Source: Streptomyces sp. McG3
Lineage (GTDB): Bacteria > Actinomycetota > Actinomycetes > Streptomycetales > Streptomycetaceae
Direction: 5' to 3'
Length of the DNA stretch: 33,369 nt
Assembly (NCBI RefSeq): GCF_018619185.1
Contig: NZ_JAAXYC010000062.1
Span: 1 to 33,369, forward strand
The stretch's first letter is position 1; each line of letters starts with the position of its first letter. Below the pieces are notes generated by a model that saw nothing but the letters and a program-made list of their open reading frames with translations, was not told the DNA's origin and did no database searches. Below are positions 17,871 to 25,698 of this stretch, in pieces. Both the position numbers and the translations under genes were made by a program.

Positions 17871-19330
17871 GACGAAACCGCCTCGGTGGTCTGCGCGTAC
17901 AGCTTCAGAAGGCTCTGGCCCAGCATCGCGGAGCGGTAGGCGGCGCTGGCGCGCTGGTCGTTCATCGGCGTGCCCTCCGCCCGCAGCACCCGGGCCGCGG
18001 CCTCGACGGTCTCCGCCGCCCACGGCCTGCCCTCCAGGGACTCCTCGGTGGTCAGGGCGCGGATCGGGGTGGCGGCGACTCCGCCCAGACCGATGCGGGC
18101 CTTCCGGACGATCCCGTCCTCGACGTCGAGCGCGAAGGCGACCGCCACGCTGGAGATGTCGTCGAAGCGCCGCTTGGCGATCTTGTGGAAGGCCACGATC
18201 GGCGACAGCGGCAGCGGGACGCGTACCGAGCGGATCAGCTCGCCGGGACGGCGCACGCTCTGCCGGTAGCCGGTGAAGTACTCCGCGAGGGGAACCTGTC
18301 GCTCTCCGTCGTCGTCGGCGAGCACCACCGACGCCTCCAGCGCGAGCAGCACCGGCGGGCTGTCTCCGATGGGGGAGCCGGTCCCCAGATTGCCGCCCAG
18401 CGTCGCGCCGTTGCGGATGAGCCGCGACGCGAACTGCGGGAACAGCTCTGCCAGGAGCGGGACCCGGCCGTCGAGGCGGCGTTCGATCTCGGTGAGCGTC
18501 AGCGCCGCTCCGATCTCGACGGCGTCGGATCCGACGCGCAGCTCCCGCAGTTCGGGCAGCCGGTCGACGGCGATGACGCAACCCGCCCTGCGGGCGCGGA
18601 TGTTCACTTCCACGCCCCAGTCGGTGGAGCCGGCGACCACCACCGCGTCGGGCCGCTCGCGCAGCAACCGCAGGGTCTCGCCCAGGGTGTTCCTCCGCAG
18701 GAACGCGCTGCCGTCCCGGACGTACTCGGTGGCGACGGGCGCGGGCGGGGACTGCGCACGGCGCTGGGCGAGCGGGTCCTCCTCGGTGGGCGCGCCGACG
18801 GCGAACGCGGCATCGCGAATCGGACGGTATCCGGTGCAGCGGCACAGGTTTCCGCTCAGCGCGTGCAGATCGAAGCCGTTCGGCCCGTGCTCGGGGTCGG
18901 TGTCCTCGGCCGGCTCCGCGTGGGCGCAGCGGTCGGGCCGGTAGTACTCGGCGGCCATGCTGCAGACGAACCCCGGTGTGCAGTAACCGCATTGGGAGCC
19001 GCCGCGGACCGCCATCTCCTCCTGCACCGGGTGCAGCGCGCCCGGCGGGCCGGCCGCGCCGACGGTGGCGAGACCCTCGGAGGTGACCACCTCCTGTCCG
19101 TCGAGCGCCGCGGCCGGGAGCAGGCAGGCGTTGACCGCCACCCAGTCGGTGGGCTCGCCCGTCCCGGGACGGGCGACCAGGATCGCGCAGGCGCCGCACT
19201 CACCCTCGGCGCAGCCCTCCTTGGTGCCGGTGAGGCCACGCTCGCGCAGAAAGTCCAGCACCGTGGTGTGGGGCGCGGCCGGTGAGATCGGCGCTTCGGT
19301 CCCGTTGACCGTGATGCGTGGCGTCGTCAC
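17867..19330 (-). CDS. xdhA: Xanthine dehydrogenase, iron-sulfur and FAD subunit
   Basis: A 487-aa protein that carries electrons from the molybdenum site to FAD and NAD+. The N-terminal plant-type 2Fe-2S cluster uses Cys40, 45, 48 and 69 (KEGCAEGECGACA). The second cluster uses Cys114, 117, 163 and 165 (QCGYCTPGF, LCRCTGYRP). The FAD domain starts near residue 200, with VVAGSTDWG and IRNGATLGGNLGTGSPIGD, and is followed by the CO_deh_flav_C region. Fusion of both domains in one chain is the bacterial XdhA layout. GTG 19330 is chosen because MTTPRITVNG is the usual start and GAAGG lies 6 nt upstream. The frame is open further upstream but without homology. First enzyme gene of the operon, divergent from the purine permease. 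Confidence 0.95.
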
Positions 19331-19371
19331 GAGAGGCCTTCGTTCCGCTGCGCGGTGGGTCGATTCATCAT
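19327..19371 (-). CDS. Possible 14-codon mini-ORF overlapping the xdhA start
   Basis: On the xdh strand, ATGATGAATCGACCC opens a 14-codon frame whose TGA overlaps the xdhA GTG (GTGA). Such an arrangement could couple xdhA translation to a short upstream peptide. The ribosome binding site is weak (GACGAAG directly before ATG) and no homology is claimed; it may be chance. Confidence 0.2.
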   Translation of the reverse strand: MMNRPTAQRNEGLS

Positions 19372-19542
19372 CTTCGTCAATGTCGGACAGCTCTCTTGAT
19401 TCGGACGCGCCACGGGAGGGGAGCGGGCGCGAAACGGCGCACGACAGCGATGCCCCGCGAAGAAGCGACGGAAAAGGAGGGGGAAGCGGCGAGGCGGGGC
19501 AGCCGAAGGCGCCACGGAAGGGCACCGGAGAAGGGGGCGTGC

Positions 19543-19620
19543 TCAGCAGCCGTGCGCGATACGCCCTGGAACCCAGGCGGCGCACTCGGCGAGGCGACCG
19601 AGGTCGGAGTAGGTGAACAT
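19543..19620 (-). CDS. 25-aa peptide ORF in the xdhABC leader
   Basis: A 25-codon frame starts MFTYSDLGRLAEC and ends GRIAHGC before TGA. AAAGGAGG, almost a full match to the 16S rRNA tail, lies 10 nt before its ATG, and a well-formed promoter (TTGACC, 17 nt, TACTTT) lies about 45 nt further upstream. It ends 212 nt before xdhA on the same strand. It carries two Cys and one Trp, no signal peptide, and I recognise no family. With no modification enzymes nearby, a translated leader or regulatory peptide is likelier than a RiPP precursor. Both ideas are inference. Confidence 0.45.
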   Translation of the reverse strand: MFTYSDLGRLAECAAWVPGRIAHGC

Positions 19621-19665
19621 CAGCTGGTCGCCTCCTTTCGAGGACCGGGGGGCGGCGTTCACGGC

Positions 19666-19694
19666 AAAGTAGTTGCTGCCGTCATGGAGGTCAA
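19666..19694 (-). promoter_or_regulatory. Probable promoter of the 25-aa ORF and xdhABC
   Basis: On the - strand TTGACC (19694-19689) and TACTTT (19671-19666) are separated by exactly 17 nt, a good housekeeping sigma promoter. Transcription would start near 19659, about 40 nt before the 25-aa ORF. Confidence 0.6.
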
Positions 19695-19744
19695 GAGGCC
19701 GCCCGCCGCCGAGGCTTGCGCGAACGGCTTCCGTGACCGTCGTG

Positions 19745-20000
19745 CTCCACCGCCTGCCGCAGGCGGAAAGCCGCGTGCCGCCTGCTGTCGTACGCCCGCC
19801 TGCCGCAGGCTGTGCGCACGCCTGCCGTGCGCCCACCCGCTGTACGCACGCCTGCGGCCTCTGCCTGCTGTCCGACGCCCGCAGGCCGTGCGCCCACCCG
19901 CTATACGCACGCCTGCCGCCTGCTGTCGTACGCCCGCCTGCCGCAGGCCGTACGCACGCCTGCCGTACGCCCTGCTCCGCCTGCCGTACGCCCTGCTCCG
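19745..20000. repeat. Degenerate direct-repeat cluster between the divergent purine promoters
   Basis: A 58-nt segment beginning TGCCGCCTGCTGTCGTACGC at 19776 recurs at 19914, 138 nt later, with only a few changes. CGCCCACCCGCT(G/A)TACGCACGCCTG and CTGCCGTACGCCCTGCTCCG also each occur twice. All are built from CGCCTGCCG and TACGC words. No frame looks like a protein. The cluster separates the xdh and permease promoters and may be replication-slippage DNA. Confidence 0.65.
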
Positions 20001-20074
20001 CCCGCCGCCCGGACTGCGGGCGCCCCGCGCCCCGGGCGCCGTATCCCCCCGGCCGTATCCCGGGGTCACGGCTC

Positions 20075-20104
20075 TTGACGACGGTCGCGAGGCCTCCCCA
20101 TACT
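20075..20104 (+). promoter_or_regulatory. Probable promoter of the permease-amidohydrolase operon
   Basis: TTGACG (20075-20080) and CATACT (20099-20104) are 18 nt apart and match housekeeping promoter boxes well. The predicted start point, near 20111, falls inside the double palindrome that follows. Confidence 0.6.
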
Positions 20105-20107
20105 GAC

Positions 20108-20139
20108 GGCCAAATCGATTTGGCCAAATCGATTTGGCC
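20108..20139 (+). promoter_or_regulatory. Double overlapping palindromic operator
   Basis: GGCCAAATCGATTTGGCC occurs at 20108-20125 and again at 20122-20139, sharing GGCC. Each is a perfect 18-bp palindrome with a central CG, the usual layout of LacI-family sites. It starts 4 nt after the -10 box, so a bound repressor would block transcription start. The LacI-family protein encoded at 23783-24826 is the natural candidate. Confidence 0.75.
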
Positions 20140-20204
20140 CTCCGTTCGGGGCCGGATCGCGGCTGATGTCCGAGCGTTCCTCACGCCCGAATGGGAGCAC
20201 CGAC

Positions 20205-21677
20205 GTGTCCAGTCATCGCCAGCCCGCACCCGGAGCTGAACAACCCCCGACGCCGGGGCCGGTCACGCACGAAGCCGCGCACCCAGCTGTGCCCGACACC
20301 GCGCCCGACACCGCGCACGACACCGCCCACCCAGCTGTGCCCCCACCCGTGCACCCCGTCGACGAGTCGCGCCCCCTGGGGCGGATCGTCCTCTTCGGGA
20401 TTCAGCACGTCCTCGTCATGGCCGCCACCCCCATCTCGGCGATCTTCCTGATGAGCGCCACCCTCCGGCTCGACGCCGCCCTGACCGTCAACCTGCTCTC
20501 CGCGGCGTTCGTGCTCTCCGGCGTCGGGTCGCTGATCCAGTCGCTGGGGCCGTGGAAGTTCGGCCCCCGGCTGCCGTTCGTGATGCTGCCCGGCGGCGCG
20601 CCGCTCATCCTGTTCATCGCCATCGCCGAGCAGCACGGTCTGCGCACCGCCACCGGCGCGGTCATTCTCACCGCGGCCTTCTACTTCGTCGTCCTGCCGG
20701 TCTTCTCGCGGCTGCTCAGGTTCTTCCCGGCCCTGGTCATCGGCACCATGATCGTCATCGTCGGGGTCAACCTGGTGAAGGTCGGCGCGGTCCTCGTCAC
20801 CGGCCGGCCGGGCGAGCCGGGGTTCGCGGACCCGACGAACCTCGGGCTGGGCATGGCGACGATCGGCTTCACCGTCGTCTTCTACCTGCTCTTCACCGGC
20901 ATCCTGCGGCAACTCGCCGTCATGCTCGGACTGGTCGCCGGCACGGTGCTGGCCGGGCTGCTGGGCAGCATCGACCTCGGTGGCGCCGCCGAGGGCGGTC
21001 TGGTCAGCGTGCCGGAACTGATGCCGTTCGGATCGCCCCAGTTCAGCCTGATCGCCGCGCTGCCGCTGATGCTCTACAGCCTCGCCTCCATGGCGGAGGC
21101 CACCGGCCAGACGGTCATCAACGCCGAGGCCGTCGGCAAGGAGATCGACACCCGCACCGACGTCCCCAAGACCGTCCGCGGTGACGCGCTGACCTCCCTC
21201 TTCGGCGGGTTCTTCGGGCTGCCGCTGATGGTGACCAGCGGCGAGAACATCGGGATCGTCCGGGTCACCGGCGTCCGCAGCCGCTACGTGACCGCCGCCG
21301 CCGGTGTGGTCCTCATCGTCATCGGGTTCCTCGCGCCGGTGACCCGCGCGATCAGTGTCGTCCCGTCCGCCGTCGTCGGCGGCACGGCGATGGTCGTCTT
21401 CGCGGTGATCACCGTGCTCGGCGTGCAGATGCTCGGCCGTTCCGACCTCGACCGGCACACCTCCACGTTCATCTGCGCCGTCGCCCTGGCGCTGGGCCTG
21501 CTGCCGATCCTCATCCCCGGCGTGTACGCCGGCTTCCCGCCGAACGTCCGCATCCTCCTCGAAAGCGGCGTCGCCGTCGGCGCGTTCGTCGCCGCCGTAC
21601 TCAACATCCTGTTCCACCACGTCAGGCCGCGCGTCGCCGCCCGGCTGACCACCTCCCGCACGGAAAGCGACCGATGA
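20205..21677 (+). CDS. NCS2 family purine (xanthine/uracil-type) permease
   Basis: A 490-aa membrane transporter of the nucleobase:cation symporter-2 family, which imports xanthine, uric acid or uracil with protons. About 12-14 hydrophobic segments follow a ~55-residue Pro/Ala/His-rich cytoplasmic N-terminus. PFVMLPGGAPLILFIA, TSGENIGIVRVTGVRSRYV and PSAVVGGTAMVVFAVI correspond to conserved NCS2 segments, the ENIG motif lying in the substrate region. GTG 20205 is chosen for GGGAG 7 nt upstream; an in-frame ATG at 20166 lacks a ribosome binding site and would add 13 residues. The stop overlaps the amidohydrolase ATG (ATGA). Divergence from xdhABC and the operator at the promoter point to purine uptake. 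The exact substrate is inferred. Confidence 0.88.
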   Translation: MSSHRQPAPGAEQPPTPGPVTHEAAHPAVPDTAPDTAHDTAHPAVPPPVHPVDESRPLGRIVLFGIQHVLVMAATPISAIFLMSATLRLDAALTVNLLSAAFVLSGVGSLIQSLGPWKFGPRLPFVMLPGGAPLILFIAIAEQHGLRTATGAVILTAAFYFVVLPVFSRLLRFFPALVIGTMIVIVGVNLVKVGAVLVTGRPGEPGFADPTNLGLGMATIGFTVVFYLLFTGILRQLAVMLGLVAGTVLAGLLGSIDLGGAAEGGLVSVPELMPFGSPQFSLIAALPLMLYSLASMAEATGQTVINAEAVGKEIDTRTDVPKTVRGDALTSLFGGFFGLPLMVTSGENIGIVRVTGVRSRYVTAAAGVVLIVIGFLAPVTRAISVVPSAVVGGTAMVVFAVITVLGVQMLGRSDLDRHTSTFICAVALALGLLPILIPGVYAGFPPNVRILLESGVAVGAFVAAVLNILFHHVRPRVAARLTTSRTESDR

Positions 21678-23092
21678 CCCAGCTCACCCGCGACCACCTC
21701 GACTCCTCCGGCCCGCTCCTCCTCGTACCCGATGCCGTGCTGCTGCCTGAAGGGCCCGCCGACGGCCACGCGGTCGTCGTCGCCGACGGCCTCTTCCGCG
21801 CCGTCGGACCCGCCGGGGAACTGGCGCGTACGCACCCGGGGCTCGACGCCGTCACGCTGCCCGGCCATCTCCTGATGCCCGGCTTCGTCGACGCCCACCA
21901 CCATCTGACCCAGAGCTTCGGCTCCGCGCTCGCCTTCGGTGAGCCCTCGGAGATCTTCCGCAGGGTCTGGGTTCCGCTGGAAGGGGCGCTGGACGAGGAA
22001 TCGGCCTATGCCGCGGCCAAACTGGCGGCGTTGGAGGCCCTGCGCGGCGGCTTCACCACGGTCACCGACGCCGGTACGCGTGCCGATGTGGACGTCGACA
22101 TCGTCGCGTCGGCCGCCCGTGACGCCGGAATCCGCTGCGTACTCGGGCTCGTCTGCAACGACGTCGCCGGCGACCCCGCGACCGCCGCCGAGGACTCCGC
22201 GAGCACCCCCACCGTCCTCGAAGGCGCCGAGAAGCACCTCGCCCGGTACGACGGCGATCCGCTGATCCACGCCTCCCTCGCCGTCTCGATCCCCGAAGCG
22301 GCCACCTCGGCGACCCTCCACCGCACCGCACGTCTCGCCGCGGAGGCCGGCGCGATCGTGCAGATCCACGTCAACGAGCACCTGGCGGGTGTCGAACGCT
22401 CCCTCGTACGTCACGGGCTGCGCCCGCTCGAACACCTGCACAGGATCGGCGCGCTCGGCCCGCAACTGCTCGCCGCCCACGCCACCCTGCTCACGCCCCG
22501 CGAACTGACCCTGCTCGCCGACACCGGGACCGCCGTCAGCTACAACCCGGTGGCCAGCGCCTGGAAGGGCAACGCCGTCGCCCCGGCCACCGCCATGGCG
22601 GAACGCGGCATCCGCTTCGGGCTCGGCACGGACGGCACCCGCGGCGACGGGTTCCGGCTCGCGGACGCGGCCGAGTTCGCCCAGCGGATCGCCTACGGGC
22701 TGGCCACCGGGGACTCCTCGTGCGGCGCCGGCTGGACCTGGCTCGAACACGCCACCGCGGGTGGCGCCGACGCGGTCGGCCTGGGTGCCCGCACCGGCAC
22801 GGTCGCCGAGGGGCTGGCCGCCGACTTCCTCCTCGTCGACCTCACCACCCCCGAGCTCGCGCTCTCCCGGGACGTGCCGTGGGAGCTGGTACGCCGGGGC
22901 AACCGCGACCAGATCACCGCCGTGTTCGTCGCCGGAGAGCTACGGCTGTGGCGCGGCCTGCCCACCGGCTGGGACGGCCCCGCCTTCGTGCGGCAGGCGG
23001 CCCGACTGGCGCGTGCCGCCGTCGAGAAGGCGCCCATCACGCGGGTTCACCCCACGTCCATGGCGGCACGGCAGGGGAGCATCGCACGGTGA
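21674..23092 (+). CDS. Amidohydrolase superfamily deaminase (guanine/8-oxoguanine deaminase or TRZ/ATZ-like)
   Basis: A 472-aa metal-dependent amidohydrolase. Metal ligands are visible: the HxH in DAHHHLTQ near residue 74, the His of VQIHVNEHL near 231, the His of LAAHATLL near 268 and the Asp of GLGTDGTRGD near 319. The N- and C-terminal beta-sandwich pieces (GHLLMPGFVDAHH; AEGLAADFLLVDL) are those of the cytosine/guanine deaminase and TRZ/ATZ group. It overlaps the permease stop by 4 nt and its own stop overlaps the next gene's GTG, so the three are one translation unit. Beside xdhABC it could convert guanine, or a related purine, to xanthine. A guanine-deaminase assignment is inference; 8-oxoguanine or another amino-heterocycle is equally possible. 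Confidence 0.85.
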   Translation: MTQLTRDHLDSSGPLLLVPDAVLLPEGPADGHAVVVADGLFRAVGPAGELARTHPGLDAVTLPGHLLMPGFVDAHHHLTQSFGSALAFGEPSEIFRRVWVPLEGALDEESAYAAAKLAALEALRGGFTTVTDAGTRADVDVDIVASAARDAGIRCVLGLVCNDVAGDPATAAEDSASTPTVLEGAEKHLARYDGDPLIHASLAVSIPEAATSATLHRTARLAAEAGAIVQIHVNEHLAGVERSLVRHGLRPLEHLHRIGALGPQLLAAHATLLTPRELTLLADTGTAVSYNPVASAWKGNAVAPATAMAERGIRFGLGTDGTRGDGFRLADAAEFAQRIAYGLATGDSSCGAGWTWLEHATAGGADAVGLGARTGTVAEGLAADFLLVDLTTPELALSRDVPWELVRRGNRDQITAVFVAGELRLWRGLPTGWDGPAFVRQAARLARAAVEKAPITRVHPTSMAARQGSIAR

Positions 23093-23799
23093 GTACGGAA
23101 GCACTCGCGGTCCTCGCTGTCACGGTGGCCGTCGCCGCGTTCGTCCAGGGCAGCAGCGGTCTGGGCTTCGCCCTGATCGTCGCGCCCGTGGCCGGGATGC
23201 TCGACCCCGGTCTGCTCCCGGTGTTCGTCCTGGCGGCCATGATCCCGCTCAACCTGTATGTCGCCTGGCGCGAACGCGCCTCGATCGACCTGCGCGGCGC
23301 GCGGTGGATCAGCGGGGCCCGGCTGGCCGCCACGCCCGCCGGGCTCGCGCTGCTCCTGCTGATCCCGGACCGCAGCATCGGCCTGTTCGTCGGCATCGCC
23401 ACCGTGCTGGCCGCGGTGGTGAGCCTGGTCGCCCCCGCCTTCACCCCTGGCCGGGCGGCCTACCTCGGGGCGGGGGCGGTGACCGGACTCACGGAGACCG
23501 CGACCGGCGTCGGCGGCCCCCCGCTCGCGCTCGTCTACCAGCACCGGCCGCCCGCGGAACTGCGCTCGACCGTCGCCGCCTGCTTCCTCGTCGGGGAAGT
23601 GGCCTCGCTGGGCCTGCTGTTCGCGACGGGGGAGGGCGAGCCCGGACATCTGAGTCTCGCGGCGGCGCTGCTGCCGGTGATCGCCGCGGGCGCGTGGCTG
23701 AGCCGGCTGGTGCACCACCGGCTGGACGCGCGCCGCATGCGGCTGTGTGTCCTCGTCTTCGCCCTGGTCTCCGGTCTGGTGCTCATGCTCGGGCTGTGA
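23089..23799 (+). CDS. TauE/SafE family membrane permease
   Basis: A 236-aa integral membrane protein of the TauE/SafE (sulfite/organic anion exporter) family. Two related halves each begin with a glycine-rich helix: AAFVQGSSGLGFALIVAPV at residues 15-33 and AGAVTGLTETATGVGGPPLAL around 128-148, the latter holding the family's GxGGPP-type motif. About seven or eight hydrophobic segments are present. The GTG start overlaps the amidohydrolase stop (GTGA), with AGGGGAG upstream. Being coupled to a purine permease and deaminase, it may export a small anion or breakdown product. The family is known for sulfite, sulfoacetate and similar ions, so the link to purines is unusual. Its last 17 nt overlap the convergent LacI gene. 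Confidence 0.85.
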   Translation: MSTEALAVLAVTVAVAAFVQGSSGLGFALIVAPVAGMLDPGLLPVFVLAAMIPLNLYVAWRERASIDLRGARWISGARLAATPAGLALLLLIPDRSIGLFVGIATVLAAVVSLVAPAFTPGRAAYLGAGAVTGLTETATGVGGPPLALVYQHRPPAELRSTVAACFLVGEVASLGLLFATGEGEPGHLSLAAALLPVIAAGAWLSRLVHHRLDARRMRLCVLVFALVSGLVLMLGL

Positions 23800-24826
23800 C
23801 CCGGAGCGACGAGGCACGCGGAACGACCCGCGGCTCGGGCGCCGCCGCCACCGTGGCGGCGGCGCCCTCACCGCGCAGCCGGCCGAGCAGCAGCTCCACC
23901 GCGGCGGCCGCCGCACGGTCCAGATGAAGGTCCACGGCGGTCAGCGGCGGCTCGCAGGTGCGCGCACGCAGCCCGTCGTAGCGGGTGACGACCATGACGT
24001 CGCCCGGTACGGTCCGCCCGCTGTCCCGGATCGCCCGCACCGCGCCCACCGCGAACGCGTCCACCAGCGCGCAGACCGCGTCGGTCCCGGGGTGCTCGGC
24101 CAGCAGGGCGGCACAGCTCTCGTACCCGGCCTGCTCGCCGCCCGCCTCCGGGGCGCTCGCCACGACGGGCTCCCAGCCGTACCGCTCGGCGACCCGCTCG
24201 TACGCGGCGCGCGCGTCGACCGACGAGTGGCGTGATCCGGAGCCGACGATCAGCGCGGGCCGCCGGGCGCCCTGCTCGCGCAGATGCGCGAACAGCAATT
24301 CGGCGACCGGACCGCCGCGCAGATCGACGTAGGGCGACGTGTCGTCCGGCGACACCGGCCGGCCGAGTGACACATAGGGCAGGCCCCGCTCCCTCAACTG
24401 CGCCGCGGCGGCGTCGTTCACGTCCGGCTCGACGACGATGGCGCCGTCGATGTCGACGGAGTACAGGGCGGACCCCGACTGCACGGGCGGTACGAGCACC
24501 AGCGCGTAGCCGTGCAGCAGCGCGCTCTCCGCGGCGGCTGCGGCGATCTCCATGTAGAACCCGAGCCGCGACGGCCCGCCGGCCACCGCGAACGGCATCG
24601 AGGAGGCCAGCGCGATGGCCTTCGCCTCCCCCCTGCGCAGCCGCTGGGCCCGGAGGTTGGGCCGGTAGCCGAGCTCGGCGGCGACCCGCTTGATGCGTTC
24701 CCTGGTCCGTGGATCGACCTTGCCGATTCCGTTGAGGGCGTGGGAGACCGTCGTACGCGACACCTCGGCGAGCCGCGCGACATCGGCGATCGTCGGTGGC
24801 CGCGAGCCGGGACCGGAGGTGGGCAT
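23783..24826 (-). CDS. LacI-family transcriptional regulator
   Basis: A 347-aa repressor of the LacI/GalR family. The N-terminal helix-turn-helix, TIADVARLAEVSRTTVSHAL at residues 12-31, is followed by the hinge region (AAELGYRPNLRAQRLR). A periplasmic-binding-protein-like effector domain spans residues ~65-325 (IDGAIVVEPD, YVDLRGGPVAELL, GDVMVVTRYDGL). The ATG at 24826 has AAGGAG 9 nt upstream; longer in-frame starts run into tandem repeats and are rejected. It is convergent with, and overlaps by 17 nt, the end of the permease operon. The 18-bp palindromes with a central CG at 20108-20139 are its likely binding site. The effector is unknown; a purine is the first guess from context. Confidence 0.92.
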   Translation of the reverse strand: MPTSGPGSRPPTIADVARLAEVSRTTVSHALNGIGKVDPRTRERIKRVAAELGYRPNLRAQRLRRGEAKAIALASSMPFAVAGGPSRLGFYMEIAAAAAESALLHGYALVLVPPVQSGSALYSVDIDGAIVVEPDVNDAAAAQLRERGLPYVSLGRPVSPDDTSPYVDLRGGPVAELLFAHLREQGARRPALIVGSGSRHSSVDARAAYERVAERYGWEPVVASAPEAGGEQAGYESCAALLAEHPGTDAVCALVDAFAVGAVRAIRDSGRTVPGDVMVVTRYDGLRARTCEPPLTAVDLHLDRAAAAAVELLLGRLRGEGAAATVAAAPEPRVVPRASSLRVTARA

Positions 24827-24982
24827 CGACGGACACTCCTTGCGGGCTGAGGACGGGGCACCCCATCTTCGCCCACCGGCCTCCCCGAGCGGCGCCCGGC
24901 AGCGGAACGGCCGACGGGCCGACCCGGACGATTCCGGCAGCGGCAGCGGCAGCGGGATCGGGATCGGGCACCGGATTCGGTG

Positions 24983-25204
24983 CCGGCACACCCGCACCGC
25001 CACCGGCACACCCGCACCGGCACACCCGCACCGGCACACCCGCACCGGCACACCCGCACCGGCACACCCGCACCGGTACACCGGCACCGCCACCGGCTCC
25101 GGCAGATGGGCACAGGCTCCGGCGCACCCGCATCGCCACCGGCACACCCGCACCCGCACACCGGCACACCCGCACCCGCACACCGGCACACCCGCACCCG
25201 CACA
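24983..25204. repeat. Tandem repeat array: 14-nt and 22-nt units upstream of lacI
   Basis: Five perfect copies of the 14-nt unit CCGGCACACCCGCA run head to tail from 25003 to 25072, with a further copy at 24983 and a variant at 25073. Three perfect copies of a related 22-nt unit (the same 14 nt plus CCCGCACA) fill 25139-25204. They lie in the 443-nt gap between the lacI start and the SMR gene end. Units touch each other without spacers, so this is a minisatellite, not a CRISPR array. A shorter GGCAGC/GGGATC repeat at 24936-24968 adjoins it. The rest of the gap holds no gene. Confidence 0.85.
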
Positions 25205-25269
25205 CCGCCGCATCCGCACCGGCACGACGCGGATGCGCCGGGACGCTCCAGCTCCGGCACCCCTGCGGC

Positions 25270-25584
25270 TCAAACCTCCAGAAGCCGCAGCCCCACCACC
25301 CCGGCGACGATCGCCACGACACAGGCCAGCCGCGCCGCGGACGCGGCTTCGCCCTGGACGATGCCGGCGGTGACGACCCCCGCCGCGCCGATGCCGACCC
25401 AGACCGCGTAGCCCGTGCCGACCGGCACCTCACGCAGGGCGAAGGTCAGCAGCACGAAGCTCAGCAGGGCGAAACAGACGCCGATGACGCTGGGCCAGAG
25501 CCTGGTGAAGCCGTTCGATTCCTTCAGGGCCAGGGCCCAGACGATCTCCAGGAGACCCGCCGCCGTCAGGATCACCCACGCCAT
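25270..25584 (-). CDS. Small multidrug resistance (SMR) protein, Gdx/SugE-like
   Basis: A 104-aa four-helix inner-membrane transporter. AWVILTAAGLLEIVWALALK contains the conserved membrane Glu14, and the stretches ESNGFTRLWPS and VPVGTGYAVWVGIGAAG closely follow SugE/Gdx proteins, which export guanidinium ion in exchange for protons. The ATG at 25584 has AGGGGAG 5 nt upstream; an ATG five codons earlier is less likely. It lies 114 nt downstream of an SDR gene on the same strand, with a purine-rich GAG/CAG stretch between them at 25637-25676. I see no guanidine riboswitch. Gdx proteins often act as homodimers inserted in both orientations, and no second SMR gene is present. Confidence 0.9.
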   Translation of the reverse strand: MAWVILTAAGLLEIVWALALKESNGFTRLWPSVIGVCFALLSFVLLTFALREVPVGTGYAVWVGIGAAGVVTAGIVQGEAASAARLACVVAIVAGVVGLRLLEV

Positions 25585-25698
25585 CGCTGCTCCCCTCATC
25601 GGTGTCGTCGTTCCGTCGGCGGCCAGGGCGACGGACCGCAGCTGCCTCCTCCTTCTCCTGCTCCTGCTCCTCGTCGCCGTCCGGCGGTCCTGCCGTGC

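Noticed and set aside
19543..19620. RiPP (lasso or lanthipeptide) precursor
   Set aside because: The peptide is short and has Cys, but no modification, protease or matching export gene is adjacent; the ABC pair is 8 kb away and unrelated.
20166..20204. ATG 20166 as the permease start
   Set aside because: No ribosome binding site precedes it, whereas GTG 20205 has GGGAG at a 7-nt spacing; the extra 13 residues show no homology signal.
24983..25204. Possible CRISPR array
   Set aside because: Units are 14 and 22 nt, directly adjacent and without unique spacers, and no cas gene is near.
25585..25698. Guanidine riboswitch upstream of the SMR gene
   Set aside because: The leader is a purine-rich GAG/CAG stretch with no motif I could match to ykkC-type or mini-ykkC elements.
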